64,000 nt of DNA from Aliiroseovarius crassostreae (GCF_001307765.1 NZ_LKBA01000006.1:124001-188000), one strand, 5' to 3'. Counted from the first letter of the stretch, positions 43,806-55,473 are shown. Program-made: numbers and translations. Notes: generated by a model not told the origin, from the sequence alone.

Positions 43806-45482
43806 TTAGAAAAGACCCTCGATTTCGCCTTCCGCGTTGAGGCCGATGCTCATCGCGGCCGGGGTGCGGGGCAGCCCCGGCATGGTCATGATCTCGCCGC
43901 AGACAACCACGATGAACCCAGCCCCTGCCGACAGGCGCACTTCGCGCACCGGAACCGAGTGGCCGGTGGGCGCACCGCGCAGGTTCGGATCGGTCGAGAA
44001 GCTGTACTGGGTTTTCGCCATGCAGACCGGCAGGTTGCCATAACCGGCATCTTCCCAGGCTTTCAGCTGATCACGGATCTTCTTGTCGGCCAGAACCTCG
44101 TCCGCGCGGTAGATGCGCTTGGCGATGGTGTCGATCTTATCGAAGAGCGACATGTCATCGGGGTAGATCGGGGAGAAGCTGGCAACATCGGCGTCGGCAA
44201 TTTCAGCCACGCGGCGCGCCAGGTCTTCGGAACCTTCCGACCCCAGTTCCCAGTGACGCGACAGGATCGCCTCAGAACCGTGGCCTTCAACGTAATCCTT
44301 CACGGCCTGAACTTCGGTCTCGGTGTCGGTGACGAAGTGGTTGATGGCAACCACAACCGGCACGCCGAACGATTTCAGGTTCTCGATGTGACGGCCCAGG
44401 TTGGCGCAGCCGTTCTTCACCGCATCCACGTTTTCGGCACCCAGGTCAGCCTTGGCCACGCCGCCGTTCATTTTCATCGCCCGCACGGTGGCAACCAGAA
44501 CCACAACCGACGGGGCGATCCCTGCCTTGCGGCATTTGATGTTCATGAACTTCTCGGCGCCAAGGTCAGCACCGAAACCGGCTTCGGTCACAACATAGTC
44601 GGTCAGTTTCAGCGCGGTCTTGGTGGCAATCACCGAGTTACAGCCATGCGCGATGTTGGCGAACGGGCCGCCATGCACGAAGGCCGGGTTGTTTTCCAGA
44701 GTCTGCACCAGGTTCGGCTGCATCGCGTCCTTGAGCAGAACGGTCATTGCGCCGTCTGCACCGATGTCACGGCAGTAGATCGGGGTGCGTTCGCGGGTAT
44801 AGGCCACGATGATGTCGCCCAGACGCTTTTGCAGGTCCTGCAGGTCGCTGGCGAGACACAGGATCGCCATCACTTCCGAAGCCACGGTGATGTCAAAGCC
44901 GCCCTGACGCGGGAAACCGTTCGACACGCCACCCAGCGACACGACAATGTCACGCAGCGCGCGGTCGTTCATGTCAACCACACGGCGCCATGCCACACGA
45001 CGCTCGTCGACTTCCAGCTCGTTGCCCCAGTAGATGTGGTTGTCGATCATGGCCGACAGAAGCGAGTGGGCCGAGGTGATGGCGTGGAAGTCACCGGTGA
45101 AGTGCAGGTTCATCTCTTCCATCGGCACAACTTGCGCATAACCGCCACCAGCAGCCCCACCTTTCATGCCGAAGTTCGGCCCAAGGGAAGCTTCGCGGAT
45201 ACAGATCATCGCGTTCTTACCGATGCGGTTCAGGCCATCGCCCAGACCAACGGTGGTGGTGGTTTTGCCTTCACCGGCCGGGGTCGGGTTGATCGCGGTC
45301 ACCAGGATCAGCTTGCCGTCTTCACGGTCCTGAACCGAGTTGATGAACTCCTGCGAAACTTTGGCCTTGTCGTGGCCATAGGGCATCAGGTGCTCGTAAG
45401 CGATGCCGATCTTTTCGCCGATCTCCTTGATCGGACGTTTCTTTGCCTCGCGGGCGATTTCGATGTCGGTTTTGTAAGCCAT
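43806..45482 (-). CDS. fhs: Formate-tetrahydrofolate ligase
   Basis: ATP-dependent synthesis of 10-formyl-THF from formate and THF, or the reverse to recover ATP during methyl-group oxidation. 558 residues, normal length. Signatures: ATP-binding [64 protein letters not shown]. Start at 45482 ([15 protein letters not shown]) behind AAGGGAACC; the long frame upstream is not coding. It leads the fhs-folD-type block. Confidence 0.95.
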   Translation of the reverse strand: MAYKTDIEIAREAKKRPIKEIGEKIGIAYEHLMPYGHDKAKVSQEFINSVQDREDGKLILVTAINPTPAGEGKTTTTVGLGDGLNRIGKNAMICIREASLGPNFGMKGGAAGGGYAQVVPMEEMNLHFTGDFHAITSAHSLLSAMIDNHIYWGNELEVDERRVAWRRVVDMNDRALRDIVVSLGGVSNGFPRQGGFDITVASEVMAILCLASDLQDLQKRLGDIIVAYTRERTPIYCRDIGADGAMTVLLKDAMQPNLVQTLENNPAFVHGGPFANIAHGCNSVIATKTALKLTDYVVTEAGFGADLGAEKFMNIKCRKAGIAPSVVVLVATVRAMKMNGGVAKADLGAENVDAVKNGCANLGRHIENLKSFGVPVVVAINHFVTDTETEVQAVKDYVEGHGSEAILSRHWELGSEGSEDLARRVAEIADADVASFSPIYPDDMSLFDKIDTIAKRIYRADEVLADKKIRDQLKAWEDAGYGNLPVCMAKTQYSFSTDPNLRGAPTGHSVPVREVRLSAGAGFIVVVCGEIMTMPGLPRTPAAMSIGLNAEGEIEGLF

Positions 45483-45877
45483 CTGCTGGTTCCCTTGGTA
45501 AATGGGGTGCGAATTTTGTCTGCACCTTGCATATCGGGGGAATGGGAAGCGCATAGGATGGATTGCGACATAATGCCCGCCAAATTCGTCGAAATGGGAT
45601 GCGATGGTATTCAGCATTGCCCATGGGCCACCCTCGCAATCGCAGCAATTTTTATGCTGCATTGCCGCATGATGCGCACGCCCCTCAGGAAAGATACGCC
45701 TTTATCCGTTTCACGGGGTGTCATCGCATCTGACCCGCCCCAAGGTTGCAAACACTCCGCGTGGGCGGCGTCTTTCATCCCCACGGAGGGCCGATATCCG
45801 CTTTTCGACCGCATTTGCTTTGCAAGAGGCTGTGAATAGTCTATCCGAACCGGGCATAGACAGGACATGACAGGCAG
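45483..45877. other. Intergenic region between fhs and the desaturase
   Basis: Some 395 bases between divergent genes. No frame on either strand has a recognisable product. It should hold both promoters. Confidence 0.4.
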
Positions 45878-46936
45878 ATGGCAGCAAACAGTTCCCCCCG
45901 GACACAGACAAAAACACAGGCAAAAACAGAAACGCAACCTGGCACACGCTCGGCGCGTGAATGGGTTTCGACCCTGGCGGAATACCGCGATCCGGACACC
46001 CTGCGCAGCAGCATCGAGCTTGCCATCAGCCTCCTGCCCTTCCTCGCCCTCTGGGCGCTGGCCTGGTGGGCACTGTCCGTCAGCTATGTGCTGGCATTTG
46101 CGCTGTCCGTTTTGAATGCGGCCTTCCTGCTGCGACTTTTTGCGATCCAGCATGATTGTGGCCACGGGGCCTATTACAAGAACCGACAGCTTAGCGACTG
46201 GATCGGCCGCGGGCTGGGGGTTCTGACCCTCACCCCTTATGACGTGTGGCGGCGCACCCATTCCGTGCACCACTCAACCGCCGGCAATCTGGATAAGCGC
46301 GGGATGGGGGATGTCCATACTCTGACCGTGGCGGAATATAACGCGCTGTCGCGCTGGGGGCAGCTGCATTACCGCCTTTACCGCCACCCGGTGACCCTGT
46401 TCGGCCTTGGCCCCAGCTATCTCTTTTATCTGCAGAACCGCCTGCCGATCGGGTTGATGAACAGCGCCCGCTACTGGATCAGCGCGATGCTGACCAACCT
46501 CGCGATCATCGCAGCACTTGGCGCGATCTACTGGTTTGGCGGGCTGATGCCGCTTCTGTTGATCTTTGTTCCCACCACGCTGGTCGCGGCCACCGCTGGT
46601 GTGTGGCTGTTTTACGTGCAGCACCAGTTCGAAACCACCCAATGGGATATGAACGAGAACTGGAACCTGCACGAAGCCGCCCTGCATGGCTCGTCCTATT
46701 ACCGCCTGCCGAAACTGCTGCAATGGTTCAGCGCCAATATCGGCATCCACCATGTGCATCACCTTTACAGCCGCATCCCGTTCTACCGCCTGCCCGACGT
46801 GCTGCGCGATCATGCTGAACTTGCCGAAGAAGCCTATACGATGACGATCCGCGAAAGCTTTGCCAATGCGCGGCTGCACCTGTGGGATGAGAACAGCAAG
46901 TGCCTTCTTTCATTTGCCCAGGCGCGGGCGCTGTAA
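45878..46936 (+). CDS. Membrane fatty acid desaturase
   Basis: 352-residue di-iron membrane desaturase. Three His boxes: HDCGHG (~residue 89), HSVHH (~residue 129) and HHVHH (~residue 290), between pairs of hydrophobic helices. The N-terminal ~30 residues are Thr/Gln-rich and possibly not part of the native start. Position of the double bond cannot be told. From codon ~295 to beyond the stop the sequence is duplicated 1177 bases downstream. Confidence 0.9.
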   Translation: MAANSSPRTQTKTQAKTETQPGTRSAREWVSTLAEYRDPDTLRSSIELAISLLPFLALWALAWWALSVSYVLAFALSVLNAAFLLRLFAIQHDCGHGAYYKNRQLSDWIGRGLGVLTLTPYDVWRRTHSVHHSTAGNLDKRGMGDVHTLTVAEYNALSRWGQLHYRLYRHPVTLFGLGPSYLFYLQNRLPIGLMNSARYWISAMLTNLAIIAALGAIYWFGGLMPLLLIFVPTTLVAATAGVWLFYVQHQFETTQWDMNENWNLHEAALHGSSYYRLPKLLQWFSANIGIHHVHHLYSRIPFYRLPDVLRDHAELAEEAYTMTIRESFANARLHLWDENSKCLLSFAQARAL

Positions 46937-46993
46937 GGTCAAGATATCCTCCAGCCCGTCAGGCGGGCTGGACGGGACAGGCAGGGAACAGGT
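46762..46993 (+). repeat. Direct repeat, copy 1 (3' end of the desaturase and flank)
   Basis: About 232 bases covering the last ~58 codons, stop and 57 bases of 3' flank. They recur at 47939-48170 with no visible differences in the coding part and a few near the end. Includes a CCAGCCCG/CGGGCTGG hairpin after the stop. Confidence 0.92.
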
Positions 46994-47101
46994 GGGGGGC
47001 CCGCCAGCCAGATTGTTTTCCCCTGCCCTGCGGGCATGCCTCGCGCGGCAAAAAAATTCTAGCTGTCGCCCTTGCTCTTGCTACCCCTACGTTCGCCACG
47101 T

Positions 47102-47131
47102 GGCAGTTTCCAAAATCATTTGGAAACTGCC
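47102..47131. repeat. Perfect 13-bp hairpin
   Basis: GGCAGTTTCCAAA, loop ATCA, TTTGGAAACTGCC. It has no terminator T-run and lies near the left side of the island. It could be a recombination or protein-binding site. Confidence 0.7.
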
Positions 47132-47205
47132 TTCGATTGGGTGGCAGAGCATCGACGTGGGACGCCTAGTGGTGAGGTGTTGGGAAGCTACCCGAAATTA
47201 GCGGG

Positions 47206-47616
47206 TCATTTAGGAGCACATGTGAAAGTTGCGATTTGCCGGTTCTCTATACCATCTATTGGGACAGTGGAGAATACGACGAAAGACTGAGCGGCTTCGT
47301 CGCCATTGGTAATGGCGGAGTTGGGTAAATCTGCCCATTCTAAATAGTCGACAAAATCACCATAAAGCAATGATGGTACGGTATACATAGCTGAGATGTA
47401 ATGTTCTGCCGCCCTCAAGCAATTATCTTTGCTGTTAAACTCGGCTGTGAAAATGTGGTATCCTTGATTTGCAGGCCTAAAGTCTAAAAGCATCAAAAGT
47501 ACAAATTCCATAGTTTGAATCCCTATAATTTTTTTCACCTGAAACATTGCAAAACCAGAGCAATATTTGAATGGATAAATACGCAGTGTTTGTTTGTTAT
47601 CCAATAGCATTCGCAT
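47206..47616 (-). CDS. Hypothetical protein of the island
   Basis: Up to 136 residues, not recognised; a start at MFQVKK or MEFVLLM is possible. No membrane or signal segment is convincing. The base composition is AT-rich compared with the chromosomal genes around it, in keeping with the island. There is no clear RBS at the first ATG, so the call is tentative. Confidence 0.45.
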   Translation of the reverse strand: MRMLLDNKQTLRIYPFKYCSGFAMFQVKKIIGIQTMEFVLLMLLDFRPANQGYHIFTAEFNSKDNCLRAAEHYISAMYTVPSLLYGDFVDYLEWADLPNSAITNGDEAAQSFVVFSTVPIDGIENRQIATFTCAPK

Positions 47617-47654
47617 TTAGCAGGTTGCGTTCGTAATGCGCTGATATTTTGGTG

Positions 47655-47736
47655 TTGCAAATGTCAGAACTTTTGCAACACTCCCCTGCCCTCTTTATTT
47701 CCAATAACTTGGATGTTGCATAAGTCTGTTGCATAA
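47655..47736. repeat. Short repeats resembling a resolvase res site
   Basis: GTGTTGCAAA/TTTTGCAACAC form an inverted repeat (~47652-47683), and TGTTGCATAA occurs twice (near 47714 and 47727) immediately before the resolvase frame. Serine resolvase genes of Tn3-like elements are often preceded by such sites. Confidence 0.5.
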
Positions 47737-47940
47737 ACTGGATATGCCCGCGTCAGCACACCGCAACAGAATATCGACCGACAGCTTGCCGCCCTGAAGG
47801 CAGAGGGCTGTGAACTCATTTTCAGCGAAAAGGCGAGCGGGAAAACCATGACCGCGCGACCTGAATTGAAGAGGGCTATTGCTGCTCTCAATCCCGATGA
47901 TGTGTTTATTGTGCCTGAATGGGACAGAGCCACACGCTCC
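47737..47940 (+). pseudogene. Serine resolvase N-terminal fragment
   Basis: 68 codons of a resolvase/invertase catalytic domain: YARVSTPQQNIDRQLAALKA with the nucleophilic Ser in the ARVS motif, then EKASGKTMTARPELKRAI and EWDRATRS. There is no start codon (a TAA precedes it in frame) and the rest, including the catalytic Arg region and HTH, is replaced by the duplicated desaturase end. Confidence 0.85.
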
Positions 47941-48170
47941 TTTACAGCCGCATCCCGTTCTACCGCCTGCCCGACGTGCTGCGCGATCATGCTGAACTTG
48001 CCGAAGAAGCCTATACGATGACGATCCGCGAAAGCTTTGCCAATGCGCGGCTGCACCTGTGGGATGAGAACAGCAAGTGCCTTCTTTCATTTGCCCAGGC
48101 GCGGGCGCTGTAAGGTCAAGATATCCTCCAGCCCGTCAGGCGGGCTGGACAGGACAGGCAAGGGGCAGGC
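47939..48170 (+). repeat. Direct repeat, copy 2 (3' end of the desaturase and flank)
   Basis: Second copy of the desaturase end, offset 1177 bases from copy 1. It encodes the last ~58 residues (PFYRLPDVLRDHAELAEEA) without the rest of the gene, so it is non-functional. Divergence appears in the last ~25 bases. Confidence 0.92.
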
Positions 48171-48232
48171 CGGGGGCTGAAGCCCTGCCCGGCCAAACAC
48201 AGCGGCCCACCCCATCTGCAAAGCGCATCCCC

Positions 48233-48928
48233 TCAGGGATAAAGAATTTCAGAAACCCGACCAAGCGTGCCTGTGTCGGGATCATATTGGGCCGAGAACC
48301 GCGCGCCGTCCTTTTCGTAAAACAGCACAACCGCGCCCCCTTCCAATCCCCAGATCTGAGGGGCCGCCGTCAGGTCAGACAAGATCACCGTGCCGCCCTG
48401 CCCGTCCGGGCCAAGCGCCATCACCGATTTCCGGTCGGAATGCGACAGGCGCCTGTCGCCGGAGCTGTCCTGATCCACAAATGTCAGCAGATATCCCCGC
48501 ACGGGCCGGTCCTTCACGCGCTGTTCCCCCGGCGTTTCACCATAGAGCCCTTCGACATTGGTGATCAGCTGCTCGTTGCCGGAAAAGACCCAACGGGTCA
48601 CGCCCGTCGATGGATCATAGAACCCCGTGTTCAACACCGAATCATAAGTATCTTTTGAGGCATAACCGCTGTCATATCCCTGTTCGGCCACCAGGCTCAC
48701 CCGAAACAGCCCCTGCCCGGCCACCGGCCCGTTCACGCGGATCACACGGGTTTCAACAAGGGTCGTATCCTCCGGATCAATATTGACCACTTCCCGCGCG
48801 CTGCGATCGCGCAGCACATCTTTAAGCACAACCTGCCAGGTAAAAACCCCCGCAACCAGAACCAATATGCCGGCAAGCGCCAGCGCATTGAACCGCCAGA
48901 TGAATTTGAAAAACCCGAGATCGTCCAT
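48233..48928 (-). CDS. Membrane-anchored protein, unknown
   Basis: 231 residues: a single N-terminal membrane helix (FNALALAGILVLVAGVFTWQVVL), then a probably periplasmic beta-rich region (GFYDPSTGVTRWVFSGNEQLI; AVVLFYEKDGARFSAQYDPDTG). The family is not recognised. It is transcribed in the same direction as ftsH but lies downstream of the ftsH terminator, so it has its own promoter in the 49-kb gap. Confidence 0.75.
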   Translation of the reverse strand: MDDLGFFKFIWRFNALALAGILVLVAGVFTWQVVLKDVLRDRSAREVVNIDPEDTTLVETRVIRVNGPVAGQGLFRVSLVAEQGYDSGYASKDTYDSVLNTGFYDPSTGVTRWVFSGNEQLITNVEGLYGETPGEQRVKDRPVRGYLLTFVDQDSSGDRRLSHSDRKSVMALGPDGQGGTVILSDLTAAPQIWGLEGGAVVLFYEKDGARFSAQYDPDTGTLGRVSEILYP

Positions 48929-49076
48929 CTTTTACTCCTAACCCATCTCTCCAAGGCAGGCCTTCTCTCTTAAGGGCTGCCCAGCGCACCCTCATTGCTA
49001 CAGGCAACACCCTGTATTGAAATCTCTTTTACCCGGATCGGCGGCATGTCGCTTTCGTATGCAGACCGGACAAATG

Positions 49077-49107
49077 AAAACCGCCCCAAGGGTTCCCTCG
49101 GGGCGGT
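49077..49107 (-). terminator. Terminator of ftsH
   Basis: Minus strand: CCGCCCCGAGGG, loop AA, CCCTTGGGGCGG, then TTTTC. Confidence 0.88.
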
Positions 49108-49128
49108 GTCTTTTATCTTTGTTGTGGC

Positions 49129-51045
<1,917 letters not shown>

Positions 51046-51121
51046 GAGGGATCTCCTTTGATTTCCGTGACACGATGGTCAGAGAGCGTCTTACCTTAAA
51101 ATAGGGCGGAAGTCGCCATGT

Positions 51122-52417
51122 TCAATGCGATAAAACGGATGCAAGGAAATCCGTCAAGCTTGGGGCGGTCAGAATGCGGCAATTCGCGCCCGCCACACCG
51201 GGTTTATCCAGCAATGGCGCGGCAATCACACGGTAATTTGACCACAGCGCCGGGCTTGCCATCACTGTGGGGCGCGGCAGGCCTGCATCCCGCCAGTGCT
51301 TGACCTGGGAAATCCCCTCCCCCAAGGCACGAATCTCTCCGCCCTGATCCGACGCCAGCCGCCAGCGCCCATCCCAAAGCTGCCCCGGCGCCACAGAATG
51401 ATCCGCGATTGCCGCCAGTTCGCGCGTGATCCGCAGGCCAGAGCGGTGCGGATGGATCAGGCAGCCCTGAAGCGTGGTTTTCTGCCGGTCCCATGCGGCT
51501 TCCTGAGAGCGCAACAGCGCCTCCAGCCGTGGCCGGTAAGGGGTTGAAGACACAAACCGGACGGCCTCCGCCAACAGCCGCAGGCGGATCTCTTCCGGCA
51601 ATTCGCGAAACGGCTCGGTGTCAAACACCACATCCCCTGCCTCGACCCGGCAAAGGGCACAGGCCGCGTCATGCGCCATCCGGGTCAGGGCGGAGCGCGC
51701 CCGTGTCATCCCCTGCGCGGTGGCCACAAGCCGGTCCACATCCAGCCCCAGCTCTGCCAGATCCCGCATCGCATGGCGCATTTTCACCCGGTCAAACCGC
51801 GGATTGTCATTGGAGGGGTCATCGCTCCACGACACCCCGCGCGCCTCAAGCATTTCCCGCAACGCCGCCCGCCGGTCGGACAGGAGGGGCCGCAGCCAAC
51901 GCATTCCATCTGCGCTCCAGTCGTCACGCATCGCGGCCAGCCCATCGACGCCGGACCCGCGCGCCAGACGCATCAGGAAGGTTTCCGCCTGATCCTCTTT
52001 GGTGTGCCCCAGGGCCACGGCCGCACAGCCTGCCTTACGGGCAGCTTTGGACAGAAGGTGATAACGCGCCTGCCGGGCCGCATTCTGCAGGTTCCCCTGC
52101 CCATCCCAGCCCTGCCTGTCCGAGCCCTGCCCATCCAAGCCCCGCCAGGTCAGGATCTCATGATCGACGCCGAGCCGCTGACACAGCCTTGCCACCGCCG
52201 CCGCTTCATCGGCAGAGCCATCACGCAACGCATGATCCACGGTAAATGCGGTGATCGCGGCCCCGGTCAGCCGCGCCCAGTCATGGCACAACAGAAGAAG
52301 GGCCGTGCTGTCACTGCCGCCGGAAACCGCCACGCCGAGATGCAAAAACGGGCCATCCGGCCCGTTTCGAGAGGTAAGAAAATCTGCGACCCGCCTGTTC
52401 ATCCCTGACATCATCAC
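51122..52417 (-). CDS. tilS: tRNA(Ile)-lysidine synthase
   Basis: Modifies C34 of tRNA-Ile2 to lysidine so it reads AUA. The PP-loop ATP site VAVSGGSDSTALLLL is near residue 29, with FTVDHALRDGS and the CAAVALGHTKEDQAETFLMRLARGSG helix. Then come the TilS substrate domains. About 430 residues; GTG at 52417 or the ATG at 52414, 52411 or 52402 could start it. It lies between cpoB and ftsH, the common rhodobacterial order. Confidence 0.92.
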   Translation of the reverse strand: MMMSGMNRRVADFLTSRNGPDGPFLHLGVAVSGGSDSTALLLLCHDWARLTGAAITAFTVDHALRDGSADEAAAVARLCQRLGVDHEILTWRGLDGQGSDRQGWDGQGNLQNAARQARYHLLSKAARKAGCAAVALGHTKEDQAETFLMRLARGSGVDGLAAMRDDWSADGMRWLRPLLSDRRAALREMLEARGVSWSDDPSNDNPRFDRVKMRHAMRDLAELGLDVDRLVATAQGMTRARSALTRMAHDAACALCRVEAGDVVFDTEPFRELPEEIRLRLLAEAVRFVSSTPYRPRLEALLRSQEAAWDRQKTTLQGCLIHPHRSGLRITRELAAIADHSVAPGQLWDGRWRLASDQGGEIRALGEGISQVKHWRDAGLPRPTVMASPALWSNYRVIAAPLLDKPGVAGANCRILTAPSLTDFLASVLSH

Positions 52418-52429
52418 TGGCTGCCCAAA

Positions 52430-53254
52430 TCACTGGCAGCCCAAGGCCGCCCGTTCTGCTTCGGCATCTGATACGGTCGGATTGCCGGGGAAGCGGTTGC
52501 CCACTTCCGAAAGCGTCACGCAGGCCTCGGTCAACTGCCCCAGCCGGCCCAGAGATTGGCCAAGTCGAAACAGCGCATCCGGTGCGTGGGCCCCGTTGGG
52601 AGCCCCGGAAAAGGCATTCAGATAGGCGCGGGCCGCGTTTTTCACATCCCCCGCCCCGGTCAGCGCCTCGCCCCGTTGGAACTGGGCCTGTGCGGCCAGC
52701 GGTCCGGCGGGATAGGTATCAAGGAAAGTGGCAAACAGGGCCGCGGCCTCGTCAAACTGTTCCGCCTCAAGCGCCGCAGAGGCCGCATCGAAATCGGCCT
52801 GCTCTCCGATCGCAAGCTGTTCACCGCCCGCAGGCGGCGGGGGGGCCACCGCAACCGGCGCAGGCAGATCGCCACCCAGCGTGGTGGTTTCGCCCAACTG
52901 GCTGATATCGCCCCCTTCGAGTTCCACCAGGCGAAACTCAAGATTGGAAATCCGGTTGGTGCCGTCTTTCACGATCTGGTTGATCCTGAATTCCAGCTGT
53001 TCGATCTTATCGGTGAGCCGCGCCATTTCACCTTCGATGGTGGACAGGCGTTGCGAGGGGGATCCAAAAGCGGGGGCCACATTCGGGGCACCGGTGGTGG
53101 AAAGCTCGGTCTTGAGCGACTGAACCTCGACATACAGAAGCGACAGTTCCTGACGCACATCAGCGAGGGACTGCGCCCTGTCCTGCGCCACGGCAGGCAA
53201 CACCGAGAGACCGCCCAGCAGGGCAAGCGTCGCTGCCATCAATTGTGCTCGCAT
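52430..53254 (-). CDS. cpoB: Tol-Pal system protein CpoB (YbgF)
   Basis: Periplasmic protein coordinating wall synthesis with Tol. 274 residues: signal MRAQLMAATLALLGGLSVLPAVAQD, an N-terminal coiled-coil (SLADVRQELSLLYVEVQSLKTEL; MARLTDKIEQLEFRINQIVKDG), then TPR repeats (EQFDEAAALFATFLDTYPAGPLAAQAQFQRGEAL; ...DALFRLGQSLGRLGQ). Start at 53254 behind GGTGG. Its upstream region holds sixteen CTAGTTTT units. Confidence 0.92.
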   Translation of the reverse strand: MRAQLMAATLALLGGLSVLPAVAQDRAQSLADVRQELSLLYVEVQSLKTELSTTGAPNVAPAFGSPSQRLSTIEGEMARLTDKIEQLEFRINQIVKDGTNRISNLEFRLVELEGGDISQLGETTTLGGDLPAPVAVAPPPPAGGEQLAIGEQADFDAASAALEAEQFDEAAALFATFLDTYPAGPLAAQAQFQRGEALTGAGDVKNAARAYLNAFSGAPNGAHAPDALFRLGQSLGRLGQLTEACVTLSEVGNRFPGNPTVSDAEAERAALGCQ

Positions 53255-53288
53255 CTGAACCACCTTTCCTCTTTGCAAAACCAGAAAA

Positions 53289-53416
53289 CTAGTTTTCTAG
53301 TTTTCTAGTTTTCTAGTTTTCTAGTTTTCTAGTTTTCTAGTTTTCTAGTTTTCTAGTTTTCTAGTTTTCTAGTTTTCTAGTTTTCTAGTTTTCTAGTTTT
53401 CTAGTTTTCTAGTTTT
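53289..53416. repeat. Sixteen tandem CTAGTTTT units
   Basis: An exact array of 16 copies of the 8-base unit CTAGTTTT (128 bases), without sequence variation, in the 224-base gap between pal and cpoB. Flanks carry short complementary GAAAAC/GTTTTC pieces. CTAG is usually rare in bacterial DNA. Copy number is expected to vary by slippage and could set promoter spacing for cpoB. Confidence 0.97.
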
Positions 53417-53478
53417 CTCAGAAAACCAAAGCTCTCTCCCGGCCAATGTCAAGATGCAGACACCAACCGGGGCTTCCC

Positions 53479-53982
53479 TCAGCTGGTCAGGCCACCTGCC
53501 GCCAGCACCGTCACCGCGCGGCGGTTCTTGGCATAGCAGCTCTCGTCTGAACAGATCTCGATCGGACGTTCCTTGCCATAGCTTACCGTGCGCAGGCGGT
53601 TCGGGGCCACACCGCGATCAATCAGGAAATTCTGAACGGCAGACGCGCGGCGGGCGCCCAGCGCAAGGTTGTATTCCCGTGTGCCCTGTTCATCCGCATG
53701 CCCCTCGATCACAGCGGTAAAGGCCGGGTTTTCCGAAAGCCACGCCGCCTGTTTCATCAGCACATCCACCCCTTCCGGGCTGATCGAGGACTGATCCACC
53801 GCAAACAAAACGCGATCCCCGATGGTCTGCTGGAAATAGGCCGCGGAACGCGGGTCCGAGGCGCTGCCCGGCACAATCTGGTTCGCCCCAGCCCCATAGC
53901 CATCCACGGCAGCCGGGCTTTTCGAACAGCCCGCCAATGCCAGCGCGCCAATCACAATTGCGGTCAGTCTCATAGTTTTCAT
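53479..53982 (-). CDS. pal: Peptidoglycan-associated lipoprotein Pal
   Basis: Outer-membrane lipoprotein anchoring to peptidoglycan in the Tol-Pal complex. 167 residues: signal with lipobox LALAGC (Cys ~19), then an OmpA-like domain with VLFAVDQSSISPEGVDVLMKQAAWL, FTAVIEGHADEQGTREYNLALGARRA and the NRLRTVSYGKERP block. Start at 53982 behind AGGAACA. It follows tolB by 141 bases. Confidence 0.95.
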   Translation of the reverse strand: MKTMRLTAIVIGALALAGCSKSPAAVDGYGAGANQIVPGSASDPRSAAYFQQTIGDRVLFAVDQSSISPEGVDVLMKQAAWLSENPAFTAVIEGHADEQGTREYNLALGARRASAVQNFLIDRGVAPNRLRTVSYGKERPIEICSDESCYAKNRRAVTVLAAGGLTS

Positions 53983-54123
53983 GATGTGTTCCTGTATCCT
54001 GTCCGACGTGTCCACGTCCGGTGATAAATTCTTTGCTCTTGTTTAGCGATAAGCCTAGCAGATCCGGGGCGAAAGGGGAAACCTGCCCCAGCGTCACCGG
54101 CCAAGCCCTGCCCATCTCCACCT

Positions 54124-55473
54124 CTATTTCAAAAGCGGCGACCAGGCCGGATCCGACGCGGGGCCATCCGTGACCACCCGACGCAGGTTCCGCCCGGAAA
54201 TATCCACCGAGTAAAGCGCCGGGGCCCCGCCAGCCCCCTGGCTTTCGCGGGTAAACATGATCACCCGCCCATTGGGGGCCCAGCTCGGCCCCTCATCCAG
54301 GAACGATGCGGTCAGCAGGCGCTCTTCGCTGCCATCCGTGCGCATCACGCCAATGTGGAACCGGCCGGAGTTTTGCTTGGTAAAGGCGATCATATCTCCA
54401 CGCGGCGACCAGACCGGGGTCCCGTAACGGCCCGGGCCAAAGGAAATCCGCTTGGCCTCCCCCCCTGCGGCGGGCATGATATAAAGCTGCTGGGTCCCCG
54501 ACCGGTCGCTTTCAAACACGATATACTGGCCATCCGGCGAATAGCTCGGCGCAGTTTCGATTGAGGGCGCCGAGGTCAGACGCCGCTCGCCCCCCCCGTT
54601 AACATTCATCACGTAAAGATCGGTATTGCCCCCGGCAGACAGCGAATAGACCACACGCGTCCCATCGGGTGAGAAACGCGGTGCAAAGGTCATCGTCCCC
54701 TCTTTCGAGGACAGAACCCGCCGCGAGACCGAGGTCACATCCAGCACATTCACCTGCGGAAAACCGGTCTCATAGCTGGTATAAAGCACCTTGTCGCCGG
54801 CGGGCGAAAAGCGTGGGGCAAGCACCAGAGACGAACTGTCGGTCAGGTATTGCACATTCGCGCCGTCATAATCCATCACGCCCAGCCGCTTGCGCCGGGC
54901 ATTCTTTGGCCCGCTTTCAGCCACGAACACCACGCGACTGTCGAAATAGCCGCTTTCACCGGTGATGCGCGAATAAACCGTATCCGCCACCTTATGGGCA
55001 ATACGTCGCCACGAACTGACCGGGCCGCCAAGTTGCAACCCTTCCCCCAGCGGCTGGCCCGAGAACACGTCGAAGACCCGGAACTTGACGGTCAGGTTGC
55101 CACCGCTTTCGCTGACGGCCCCGGTGATCAGCGCCTGCGCATTGATCGCGCGCCAATCCTCATAGGCCACCGGGCTTGCAAAACTGGTGATGCGCGAAAT
55201 ATGCGCCGAGGCGGGGATTTCCCGAAACAGCCCGGTTCCCGAAAGATCCGCCGCCACCAGGCGCGAGATATTGGCTGCATACTCCCCAGCCCCCGCGTTT
55301 TCAGCCTGAAAACTGGGTGCCGCGAAAGGCAGGGGTTCGATGATCCCGTCATCAATAACAATGCGCAGAGGTTCCGCTTGGGCCGCCCCGATGCCCACGG
55401 GCCCGCCCAGCGCACTCAACCCGGCCAGAATGGCCGCAGACATCAGCTTTGCAATACGATGTTTCTGTCTCAT
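54124..55473 (-). CDS. tolB: Tol-Pal protein TolB
   Basis: Periplasmic beta-propeller that contacts Pal and TolA. 449 residues: signal ending [10 protein letters not shown], an N-terminal domain (~30-150), then six WD/PD40-type repeats ([80 protein letters not shown]). The start at 55473 overlaps the tolA stop (ATGA). Confidence 0.95.
   Translation of the reverse strand: MRQKHRIAKLMSAAILAGLSALGGPVGIGAAQAEPLRIVIDDGIIEPLPFAAPSFQAENAGAGEYAANISRLVAADLSGTGLFREIPASAHISRITSFASPVAYEDWRAINAQALITGAVSESGGNLTVKFRVFDVFSGQPLGEGLQLGGPVSSWRRIAHKVADTVYSRITGESGYFDSRVVFVAESGPKNARRKRLGVMDYDGANVQYLTDSSSLVLAPRFSPAGDKVLYTSYETGFPQVNVLDVTSVSRRVLSSKEGTMTFAPRFSPDGTRVVYSLSAGGNTDLYVMNVNGGGERRLTSAPSIETAPSYSPDGQYIVFESDRSGTQQLYIMPAAGGEAKRISFGPGRYGTPVWSPRGDMIAFTKQNSGRFHIGVMRTDGSEERLLTASFLDEGPSWAPNGRVIMFTRESQGAGGAPALYSVDISGRNLRRVVTDGPASDPAWSPLLK

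Larger units (their letters stand above)
46994..47938. mobile_element. Low-GC island between desaturase-end duplications
   Basis: About 945 bases with lower GC than the chromosome, containing a perfect 13-bp hairpin (47102-47131), a small minus-strand gene (47206-47616), short repeats that look like a resolvase target, and a 5'-broken serine resolvase (47737-47940). The second desaturase-end copy begins inside the resolvase at its third-last base. It looks like a decayed integrated element that brought or created the duplicated gene end. Confidence 0.7.

Noticed and set aside
43701-45839. 712-codon plus-strand open frame
   Set aside because: Antisense to fhs; composition is that of a shadow frame and the minus strand has clear Fhs motifs.
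47919-48113. Small independent gene of 64 codons
   Set aside because: It is the duplicated tail of the desaturase; no own start signal.
53289-53416. CRISPR array
   Set aside because: The units are 8 bases and directly contiguous with no spacers, so it is a microsatellite.
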